A stretch of DNA of 11,739 bases from an uncultured bacterium (GTDB lineage: Bacteria > Actinomycetota > Thermoleophilia > BMS3ABIN01), in assembly GCA_913009925.1 (NCBI GenBank), contig CAJVWY010000017.1:1-11739 (forward strand), written 5' to 3'. A program made the translations under genes and the position numbers. This document shows, piece after piece, positions 1-6,400 of the stretch (position 1 is its first letter; the number at the start of each line of letters is the position of its first letter). Under the pieces are notes generated by a model, which saw nothing but the letters and a program-made list of their open reading frames with translations, did not search any database and had not been told where the DNA came from.

Positions 1-243
1 AAGGATATCCAGGATCACCATCGCGTTCCAGACATCCTCCAAGAGCAACTCGTCGATCAGGGGCTTGAAGGGGTCAAGCTTGCTTCTCCTGGCCGCCGGA
101 CGGCGGCCGGCAGGCTCCGAGCCGCGCTTTATGGCCCGGCTGACGGTTTTGGTATTTACTCCCAGCTCGGCGGCGATATCCTTCTTGTAGACACCGCGGT
201 CTGCCTTCTGTTTAATATACATGTAGTCCTCCTTGGTGAGCAT
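1..243 (-). CDS. istA: IS21-family transposase IstA, N-terminal part (runs off the window edge)
   Basis: Read from 243 down to 1, the frame is open for 81 codons with no stop, so only the N-terminus is present. It starts MLTKEDYMYIKQKADRG, followed by a helix-turn-helix around residues 19–40 (KKDIAAELGVNTKTVSRAIKRG), a basic proline/arginine stretch (GRRPAARRSKLDPFKP), then LIDELLLEDVWNAMVIL. The HTH, then SKLDP(F/Y)KP, then a VWNA block is the usual start of IS21 IstA. The DDE catalytic core would lie beyond the left edge. IstA cuts and joins the element ends, helped by the ATPase IstB, normally encoded just downstream. The ATG at 243 is supported by GGAGGAAG on the minus strand (253–246), two bases upstream. 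Family assignment is by pattern recognition; completeness of the full gene cannot be judged. Confidence 0.85.
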   Translation of the reverse strand, partial: MLTKEDYMYIKQKADRGVYKKDIAAELGVNTKTVSRAIKRGSEPAGRRPAARRSKLDPFKPLIDELLLEDVWNAMVILDIL

Positions 244-253
244 CGCTTCCTCC

Positions 254-266
254 AGATCAAAGATCT
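254..266 (-). repeat. Short inverted repeat upstream of the istA ribosome binding site
   Basis: AGATC (254–258), a 3-base AAA loop, then GATCT (262–266) form a perfect 5-bp inverted repeat immediately upstream of the istA Shine–Dalgarno sequence. It could form a small hairpin in the leader or be part of an end-binding site. It is short and may have no function. Confidence 0.3.
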
Positions 267-320
267 CCAGTCTTTAAATCTGAAGGATATGCGATTGCTC
301 ATCCTGGGGGACAAATTAGT

Positions 321-1254
321 TTGCTGTTTAGGGGAACTTTACTGTTGCTGCTGACAACGGTGAACTATCACCTATACGGAAAGACCGACCTGGTAGATTA
401 CCGGACAGACGAAACGGGAACCCTTACCGCCTCCACCCTGAGAGGCGCCGGAGGGCTTATCTCCACCACCGACTACAGCGGCCAGAGCCCCCAGACCAGC
501 TACTACCTCTACAATCCCCACGGCGACACCACGGCCATCGCCGACGAGACCGGCCGTCACATCCACCTACCGCTACGACGCCTTTGGAAACGAGCTTGGC
601 GGCAATTCTCCCGAATACGGCTACACCGGCAGTTGGCAGCGGCAGACCGACACCGCCACCGCCACCATCCACATGGGCGCCAGGGAGTACGATCCCGCCC
701 TGGGACGCTTCACCTCTCCCGATCCCCTGAGAGGCGACCCCCAGGACCCCCAGAGAAGGAACCGCTATGCATATGCGCTGAATGATCCGGCTACAATGTA
801 CGACCTCGACGGCAGGATGGTCGAAGCCGTGGCCATCGGCACAGGCATTGTGATAACTCTGCCTTTCAGCGGCCCGGTCATAATCGTCGGCGGAACGGCA
901 GCGGTAACAGCCGGCATAGCTGTAACCGGTATGCCATATCAGGACGAGCTTCGTTTTCAATCATACGAAGAAAATAAATGTCTAATACCTCCGCCTGCAA
1001 ACCATCCGGATGCCTGGGGATTGGATATTCCAATTAAACAAAATGGGATAAACATTTATAATGCAAAACTAGCGCCTAGTCATGAATTGGCAAGACGCTT
1101 AGGAATACCGTATTCAAGACTCAGAAAAGCGGTACATAGAATAAAAAACCAAGGAGTTCGGCCCAATAAAGATGTAGTCATTGATGATCAAACTGGCGAT
1201 GTATTTTACAAAGATACTGGTGAATGGATTGGAAATGTATATCAGGAATATTGA
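321..1254 (+). pseudogene. Rhs core fragment with C-terminal toxin tip (5'-truncated, frameshifted)
   Basis: This is the 3' end of an Rhs/YD-repeat gene whose upstream part is missing; the IS21-like end lies just before it. From about 360 the product reads TVNYHLYGKTDLVDYRTDETG and continues to LYNPHGDTTAIADETG in the frame of 321. At 552–561 the frame changes, and the core resumes as AVTSTYRYDAFGNELGG in the frame of 673. It then runs through the core signature GAREYDPALGRFTSPDP and NRYAYALNDP to a stop at 1252–1254. The join reads GGCCGTCACA where GGCGCCGTCACA would keep the frame, so two bases appear to be lost. Rhs proteins are large secreted or surface shells that encase and deliver a variable C-terminal toxin. 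With no start region this copy is unlikely to make a working protein unless it is an orphan cassette reactivated by recombination. An in-frame ATG at 673 could express the core end plus tip. The frameshift might be an assembly error. Confidence 0.8.
817..1254 (+). other. Variable C-terminal tip of the Rhs protein, putative polymorphic toxin domain
   Basis: About 145 residues follow the end of the Rhs core (YDLDGR at 799–816). The first 40 are glycine-rich and hydrophobic (VAIGTGIVITLPFSG, VIIVGGTAAVTAGIAVTG), which could help membrane passage. The rest is polar and ends with LARRLGIPYSRLRKAVHRIK and then DVVIDDQTGDVFYKDTGEW and IGNVYQEY. A K-A-x-H-x-I-K block followed by a VxID, GDVF and GEWIGN tail resembles small RNase-like toxin tips of Rhs and CdiA proteins; the histidine at 1135–1137 is a candidate active-site residue. 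That family call is inference and no named toxin family is assigned. From about 950 the base composition falls to roughly 35–40% GC, unlike the GC-rich core, as expected for an exchangeable tip. Confidence 0.55.
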
Positions 1255-1304
1255 TTTATCACAAATAATGGTTCAGCACTTCTTCATGAGGGAGCAAGAA
1301 TAAC

Positions 1305-1787
1305 ATGGAGGGAATGAAGCCGAAGCCACCAAAACTGGATGATGTTGATGAAAGATATCGTTGGCAAACGGGCGGCGAGATAAAAAAAGTCTCTGTTTCT
1401 TTACGTTTTATTGGTGATGAGTTGAATCCAGATGAAGTTACTTCGATGTTGAAATGTCAGCCTACCAAAGCTTTCAGAAAAGGGAATACTATTCCAGATG
1501 AAAAATATCAACGGACAGCAACGACAGGTGGTTGGATACTTCAAAGTTCACTTTCTGATAGAGAAAATATTGAGAAACATATTATTGCTTTATTTTCGTC
1601 TGTTTCTAACGAAATGCATATTTGGCAGTATCTGACTGGAAGATATCGTGCAGATCTCTTTATCGGCATTTTCATGGAAGACTGGAATCAAGGTATTGAG
1701 TTATCGTCTGATTTGATCAAACAGATCACCGAAAGACATTTAAAACTGAGTTTTGATATTTATTGTGATCAAGGGGAAAGAAAATGA
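1305..1787 (+). CDS. DUF4279-domain protein, putative immunity protein for the Rhs toxin tip
   Basis: The 160-residue product has a VSVSLRFIGDELNPDEVTSML block at residues 30–50, then CQPTKAFRKGN, TGGWILQSSL, and a tail with ADLFIGIFMEDWNQGIELSSDL and LSFDIY. These segments match the DUF4279 family, whose members are small and cytoplasmic and often sit beside toxin genes; the biochemical role is not established. The gene starts 50 bp after the toxin tip's stop codon, on the same strand and with the same low GC content, which is the usual order for a toxin followed by its immunity gene. ATG at 1305 is preferred because GAGGGAG lies at 1288–1294, ten bases upstream. A second in-frame ATG at 1314 has a GGAGGG only one base away, which is too close. 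The frame is intact. Immunity is inferred from position and composition. Confidence 0.75.
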   Translation: MEGMKPKPPKLDDVDERYRWQTGGEIKKVSVSLRFIGDELNPDEVTSMLKCQPTKAFRKGNTIPDEKYQRTATTGGWILQSSLSDRENIEKHIIALFSSVSNEMHIWQYLTGRYRADLFIGIFMEDWNQGIELSSDLIKQITERHLKLSFDIYCDQGERK

Positions 1788-1792
1788 TAGGC

Positions 1793-1815
1793 GGATTCAA
1801 GTCTGAAGTGCAACA
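1793..1815 (+). repeat. IS30 terminal inverted repeat (transposase 3' side)
   Basis: The end reads GGATTCAA, then GTCTG, then AAGTGCAACA. The first 8 and last 10 bases match the opposite end exactly after reverse complementing. The transposase stop codon (1797–1799) lies inside this repeat. Confidence 0.88.
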
Positions 1816-2774
1816 GTTGCCAGGGTTGATGTTTTGAAGAATACTTCATACGGCGTTTTGAATCCAAGCTTTTTTCTGGAACGGTGATTAAGCCGGTGCA
1901 TGGCCTCGGCGATCTGGTCGTCGGTGATGGTGGTGAAGTCATGTTTTTTAGGGAAGTACTGGCGGATCAGTCCGTTGGTGTTCTCGTTTAGACCCCACTC
2001 CCAGGAGGAGTAGGGATGAGCAAAGTAGATATCAGCATCCAAACTCTTGGCGATGTCCTCGTGAAAGGCAAACTCCTTGCCGTTGTCGAGCGTGATCGTA
2101 TGAACCAGTTCCTTGAATGGCCCCAGCAGGCCGGCGGCGGCCTCCCGGGTTGGATCGGCGGTCCTTCTGGCGAGCCTGCCGATCAGGGTGAAGCTTGATT
2201 TGCGGTCCACCAGCGAAATGAGCGCCCCCTGGCGCCTTGTGCCGATGACGGTGTCGCCCTCCCAGTCGCCCGGGCGGCTTCTCCTGTCGACGACTGCCGG
2301 CCGCTCCTCGATGCTGACCCGCCCCTTAAGCTGCCCGCGGCGGTCCTTGCCGGAGGCGTAGCGCTTCCTGTATGGCTTCTGGCCGCGCAGGTGTTTGTAA
2401 AGATTGCCGCCGGTGGCCTTGTCGGCGTAGATGAAGAGGTAGATCCATTCGGGGCTGACTTTGATCCCCCGTTCCCGCCTGAGTCTTGCGGAAGCCTGCT
2501 CCGGGCTCAGGTCGAACTTGATGAGCCTCGCCACGTGCTCCCAGTCCTCATCACTGATTCTTCTGGTGACGGCAGCCTGGCGGCGCTCCTGCATGAACAC
2601 GTGAGCCTGGGAAGGACGGTAGCCACGCTTACCGCTGTTTCGGCGGATCTCCCGGCTGATGGTCGATCGGTGCCTGCCCATCTCCCTTGCTATCTCGCTC
2701 TGGTTATATCCTGCTTTCATAAGTCCGTAAATCTGGTATCGTTGATCCTGGGTAAGCTGCGTGTAACATCCCAT
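1797..2774 (-). CDS. IS30-family transposase (DDE)
   Basis: The 325-residue product has a normal length for the family. Residues 5–50 hold the N-terminal HTH (TQLTQDQRYQIYGLMKAGYN, then SEIAREMGRHRSTISREIRR), which binds the terminal repeats. The catalytic core shows the IS30 motifs RPGDWEGDTVIG (D174), TLDNGKEF (D230) and WEWGLNENTNGLIRQYFPK (E264), giving a DD(33)E triad with all three acidic residues present. The C-terminus carries NHRSRKKLGFKTPYE, typical of the family. The enzyme cuts and joins the ends of its own element. The ATG at 2774 is supported by AAAGGAG (2785–2779). That ribosome site sits in a predicted hairpin, suggesting translational restraint. There are no frameshifts, so the gene is probably functional. 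It is transcribed opposite to its Rhs, DUF4279 and dnaE neighbours. Confidence 0.95.
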   Translation of the reverse strand: MGCYTQLTQDQRYQIYGLMKAGYNQSEIAREMGRHRSTISREIRRNSGKRGYRPSQAHVFMQERRQAAVTRRISDEDWEHVARLIKFDLSPEQASARLRRERGIKVSPEWIYLFIYADKATGGNLYKHLRGQKPYRKRYASGKDRRGQLKGRVSIEERPAVVDRRSRPGDWEGDTVIGTRRQGALISLVDRKSSFTLIGRLARRTADPTREAAAGLLGPFKELVHTITLDNGKEFAFHEDIAKSLDADIYFAHPYSSWEWGLNENTNGLIRQYFPKKHDFTTITDDQIAEAMHRLNHRSRKKLGFKTPYEVFFKTSTLATVALQT

Positions 2775-2807
2775 AGTGCTCCTTTGCTTAGTCGCCTAAG
2801 AAGCACT
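2775..2807 (-). promoter_or_regulatory. Hairpin covering the IS30 transposase ribosome binding site
   Basis: On the minus strand, directly before the ATG, AGTGCT pairs with AGCACT (outer 6-bp stem) and CTTAG pairs with CTAAG (inner 5-bp stem) around a GCGA loop, which has the GNRA form. The Shine–Dalgarno AAAGGAG spans the bulge between the stems and the start of the outer 3' arm, which ends at the base before the ATG. Folding would hinder ribosome entry. Such structures are known in several IS families as a guard against translation from read-through transcripts; here the function is inferred. Confidence 0.55.
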
Positions 2808-2842
2808 GATGCTACCGCAGCTTGCCTCTTGAAACGACCTGG

Positions 2843-2865
2843 TGTTGCACTTGGGAGTTGAATCC
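2843..2865 (-). repeat. IS30 terminal inverted repeat (transposase 5' side)
   Basis: Read on the minus strand, this end is GGATTCAA, then CTCCC, then AAGTGCAACA, matching the other end at 20 of 23 positions. Confidence 0.88.
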
Positions 2866-2866
2866 A

Positions 2867-3280
2867 GCATATACAGAAGGTAATCGCATCGCTTTCAATA
2901 TTCCCTTTTGCCATACGCAAGACGGCGCCATAACCGGCAAGACCCGGGGGACAGAGACCACAAGCCACAGCTACGACGGCCTGGACAGGCTAGCCACACC
3001 AACCACTACCGTAGACTACGCCTACGACCCCCTGGGCAGGAGAATACAGCGCTCGGAGGGAAATGATATAACCAACTACCACTTCTACCGGGATACTGAC
3101 CTGATCGACTACCGGACAGACGAAACGGGAACGCTTACCGCCGCCAGCCTGAGGGGCGCCGGGGGCCTTATCTCCGAGACCGACCACACAACGCCTTCCC
3201 CGGAGACGGACTACTACCTGTTCAGTCCCCATGGTGACAATACCGGCGTGCTTAAGAATCACGGCGCAAAATCAGCATGA
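2867..3280 (+). pseudogene. Second Rhs core fragment, truncated at both ends
   Basis: An open frame of about 138 codons begins at the IS30 junction. It reads AYTEGNRI, then QDGAITGKTRGTETTSHSYD, DYAYDPLGRRIQ, NYHFYRDTDLIDYRTDETG, LRGAGGLISETD, YYLFSPHGDNTG, and stops after VLKNHGAKSA at 3278–3280. YD-repeat blocks and the YYLFSPHGD element mark it as Rhs core. It aligns without gaps to 359–540 of the first fragment, offset 2,711 bp, and shares an identical 23-bp stretch (399–421 and 3110–3132). Homology ends near 3246, before the core signature and any toxin tip. No start codon of its own is convincing, because the ATG in frame at 2822 lies inside IS30. This looks like a decayed Rhs cassette interrupted by IS30 on the left and by an unrelated junction on the right. 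Confidence 0.75.
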
Positions 3281-3324
3281 TAAATCGAGAAAAGACTGTC
3301 TTGATAATGGGGTCCACTTCCGGG

Positions 3325-3357
3325 TTTCGACAGGAGACCGCCGTCCCGGTGTCGAAA
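3325..3357 (+). repeat. Inverted repeat in the dnaE upstream region
   Basis: TTTCGACA (3325–3332) and TGTCGAAA (3350–3357) are perfect 8-bp complementary arms. Inside them GAC (3336–3338) and GTC (3343–3345) can add a second short stem around a CGCC loop. No U-tract follows, so a standard intrinsic terminator is unlikely. It could be an operator, an mRNA structure or a remnant mobile-element end. Confidence 0.5.
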
Positions 3358-3372
3358 TAAACCATGTATCTA

Positions 3373-3384
3373 CGGGGGCCCCCG
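3373..3384. repeat. 12-bp GC palindrome upstream of dnaE
   Basis: CGGGGGCCCCCG is a perfect palindrome 16 bp after the preceding inverted repeat. It may be a protein-binding site or simply GC-rich sequence; no function can be assigned. Confidence 0.35.
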
Positions 3385-3429
3385 GTACAGCATTCGTTGC
3401 CAACACAGGCGACAAAGGGAAAAAAACGG

Positions 3430-3458
3430 TTGAACAGGCAGGGCGGCAGGGATAGAAT
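3430..3458 (+). promoter_or_regulatory. Candidate sigma70-type promoter for dnaE
   Basis: TTGAAC (3430–3435) and TAGAAT (3453–3458) are separated by exactly 17 bp. The -10 matches TATAAT at 5 of 6 positions and the -35 matches TTGACA at 4 of 6. Transcription would start near 3465, giving a leader of about 23 bases that contains the dnaE ribosome site. This is the only well-spaced promoter-like pair I see between the Rhs fragment and dnaE. Confidence 0.5.
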
Positions 3459-3487
3459 CTTGTCGTCGTGAGTGTGAGGGAGAACTT

Positions 3488-6400
3488 TTGAGTGAGTCAT
3501 CCGCCAATCCAGTTGGCGCTTCAGCGACCCCGCCAGCATCTGGCTTCGTACACCTCCATGTTCACAGTGAATATTCCATCCTTGACGGCGCCTGCAAGAT
3601 AGATTCCCTGCTGGACCGATGCCTGGAACTGGGCATGGAAGCCGTGGCCGTGACCGATCACGGTGTGCTCTCGGGCGCCATCGACCTTTACCGCGAAGCC
3701 CGCGAGCGGGACATCAAACCCATCATCGGCCTGGAGGCCTATGTGGTCGATGATCGCCGGAACAAGGCCAAGGTCAAGGAGCGCCGCCATCACCTCACGC
3801 TGCTGGCGGCGGACAACACCGGCTACCGCAATCTCATCCAGATATCCTCGCGGGGCTTCCTGGAAGGTTATTACTACAAACCCCGCGTTGATATGGAGGT
3901 GCTGCGCGCCCATTCGGAGGGGATAATCGTCCTGTCCGGATGCCTCAACGGGCGGGTGGCTCATCACCTCCAAAGCGACGATCGGGAAGGCGCCCTGGAG
4001 CAGGTACGCGCCCTGGAGGAGATCTTCGGACCGGACAACCTGTATCTGGAGATCCAGTACCAGGGGCTGCCGGAACAGGAAAAGGTGAACCCGCAGCTCA
4101 TCGAACTGGCGGCGGAGGTGGGCCGGCCGCTGGTGGCCACCAACGATGTTCATTATCTCAGGCACGAGGACGCCTCTTCCCATGATGCGTTGCTCTGTAT
4201 TCAGACCGGCAGCACGCTGCTGGAAGCGGACCGCCTCAAGTTCCAGGGAGAAGACTTTTATCTCAAGAGCGCGGAGGAGATGGCGGAGGCCTTGCCGCAG
4301 GTACCGGAAGCGCTGGCGACCACCATGGAGATCGCCGAGCGCTGCAATGTGGTCCTGGACTTCAGCCAGGTACACATTCCCAGTTTCGAGGTGCCGCAAG
4401 ACGAGGAGCCGGACCAGGACGTCTACCTGAGGAAGCTCTGTGAAGAGGGCCTGAAGCGGCGCTACACCGGCGGCGAGACGCCTGAGGTCCGCGAGCGGCT
4501 GGAATACGAGTTGAGCACCATCGCCGACATGGGTTTCGCCTCCTACTTCCTCGTTGTATGGGATTTCGTCAAGTTCGCCCGGGACAACGACATCGCCGTG
4601 GGGCCGGGGCGAGGCTCCGCCGCCGGCAGCCTGGTCTCATATTGCCTGGGCATAACGGATATAGATCCGCTTAAATATGACCTGCTGTTCGAGCGGTTCC
4701 TCAACCCCGGCCGCAAGAGCATGCCCGATATCGATATAGATTTCTCGCCCGAAGACCGGGAGAAGGTGCTGGCTTATGTCACGGAGAAATACGGCCGCCG
4801 CAACGTGGCACAGATAATTACTTTCGGCACCATGGCCGCCCGCGCCGCCACCCGGGACGCCGGCAGGGTGATGGGCGTTTCCTACGGGGTGGTGGACAAG
4901 ATCGCCAAGCTCATACCCGAGGGTCCGGGAGTCAGCCTGGCCTCCAGTCTCAGGCCCGGGCAGGAGCTCAGGCAGATCTACGACAGCGATCCCCAGACTC
5001 GCGAGGTGATCGACATGGGAAGGCCGCTGGAGGGCCTCATCCGCCAGGATTCCATCCATGCCGCCGGCGTGGTCATCTCCGACAGGCCGCTCACCGAATA
5101 CGTGCCGCTGCAACAGAAAGGCGAGGCCGAGGTGGTGACCCAGTTTCCCATGAACGACGTGGAGGCTCTGGGGCTGCTGAAGATGGACTTCCTGGGCCTG
5201 AGGAACCTGGATATCATCAAAAGCGCCCTGAGGCTGATCCGGGAAAGCCGCGGCACCGAGATAGAGCTGTCGGAGATCCCGCTGGACGACGCCAGGACCT
5301 ACGAGATGATGCGCAAGGGACAGAGCGACGGCGTGTTCCAGTTTGAGAGCACCGGCATGAAGGAATCGTTACGCGAGGTCAGACCCACCTGTTTCGAGGA
5401 CCTATACGCGCTGGTGGCCCTGTACCGTCCCGGGCCTATGCAGCACATCTCCAAGTATGCCCGCAACAAACAGAATCCGGAGCTGGTCACCTACGATGAC
5501 GAGCGGCTCCGGGAGATACTGGAGCCGACCTACGGTGTGGCCATCTACCAGGAACAGCTGATGGAGATCTCCAAGAAGATAGCCGGATTCAGGCCCGCCG
5601 AGGCGGACGACCTGCGCAAGGCCATCGGCAAGAAGAACAAGGAGCTGCTGGCCAGCCTCAAGAGCAAGTTCATCCAGGGATGCCGCGACAACAAGGTCTC
5701 ACACCGGGTGGCCGATTCGCTGTGGGGCCTTATGGATGCCGCCGGGGACTATTCCTTCAACAAGTCCCACGCGGTCAGCTACGCCCTGGTGGCCTATCAG
5801 ACAGCTTACCTCAAGGCCAACTACCCGGTGGAGTATATGGCCGCCACCATCTCCAGCGTCATGTCCACCAAGGACAAGGTGCCTTATTACGTGCACGCCT
5901 GTGAGGGTATGGGTATCGAGGTGCTGCCGCCGGATGTAAACGAGAGCCATAATGATTTCGCGGTAGTGGAGGAGAAGATCCGCTTCGGGCTGAATGCGGT
6001 GAAGAACGTGGGTTCAGCGGTGATAGCCGCCATTATCGCATCCAGGCAACAGGAAGGACCCTTTACCTCCATCTATGACTTCTGCCGGCGCGTGGATTCA
6101 TCCCTGCTCAACCGCAAGGCCCTGGAGAGCCTGATCAAGAGCGGCGCTCTGGATTCCACCGGCGCGACCCGGAAGGGCATGCTCGCGGTCATGTCCCAGG
6201 CGCTGGCGGCCGGGATGCAGAGCCAGGAGGACAGCCGCTCCGGCCAAGCATCCATTTTCGACCTGGCGGAGGATGACTCGTCCCGCGAGGTGATCGATCC
6301 CCCGGTTCCCGGGGACGAGTTCAGCTCTGAAGAGCTGTTGAAGCTGGAGAAGGAGATCCTGGGCCTGTTTATCTCCAGCCATCCCCTGGCGGCTCTGACC

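Larger units (their letters stand above)
1..313 (-). mobile_element. IS21-family insertion sequence, istA-proximal end (partial)
   Basis: The element contains the istA start and extends beyond the left edge. Its istA-proximal end is probably near 313: on the minus strand, 313 downward reads TGTCCCCCAGGATGAG, and IS21-type elements usually begin with TG and carry istA shortly after their left end. Beyond 313 the sequence changes to Rhs-related DNA. The opposite end and any target duplication are outside the window, so the boundary is an inference. Confidence 0.55.
1793..2865 (-). mobile_element. Complete IS30-family insertion sequence
   Basis: The element is about 1,073 bp with one transposase gene on the minus strand and imperfect 23-bp terminal inverted repeats at 1793–1815 and 2843–2865 (20 of 23 positions identical). 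It begins five bases after the DUF4279 stop codon and ends where Rhs-related sequence resumes. If one more base on the right (2866) belongs to the element, the dinucleotide GC at 1791–1792 and 2867–2868 would be a 2-bp target duplication, in line with the short duplications of IS30 elements. The intact gene and well-preserved ends suggest a recent, possibly active copy. Confidence 0.88.

Noticed and set aside
457..960. Minus-strand open frame of 167 codons over the Rhs core
   Set aside because: Shadow of a GC-rich coding region; low-complexity glycine/arginine-rich translation with no family resemblance.
2822..2866. Extending the second Rhs fragment left to the ATG at 2822
   Set aside because: That start lies inside the IS30 terminal region; the frame is open there only by chance and the sequence is not Rhs-like before 2867.
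3231..3455. Plus-strand open frame of 74 codons between the Rhs fragment and dnaE
   Set aside because: No ribosome site, no recognisable motif, overlaps the Rhs fragment in another frame and covers palindromes and the candidate promoter; probably chance.
3521..4399. Minus-strand open frame of 292 codons within dnaE
   Set aside because: Antisense to a strongly conserved polymerase gene in high-GC DNA, where long shadow frames are common; no recognisable domain.
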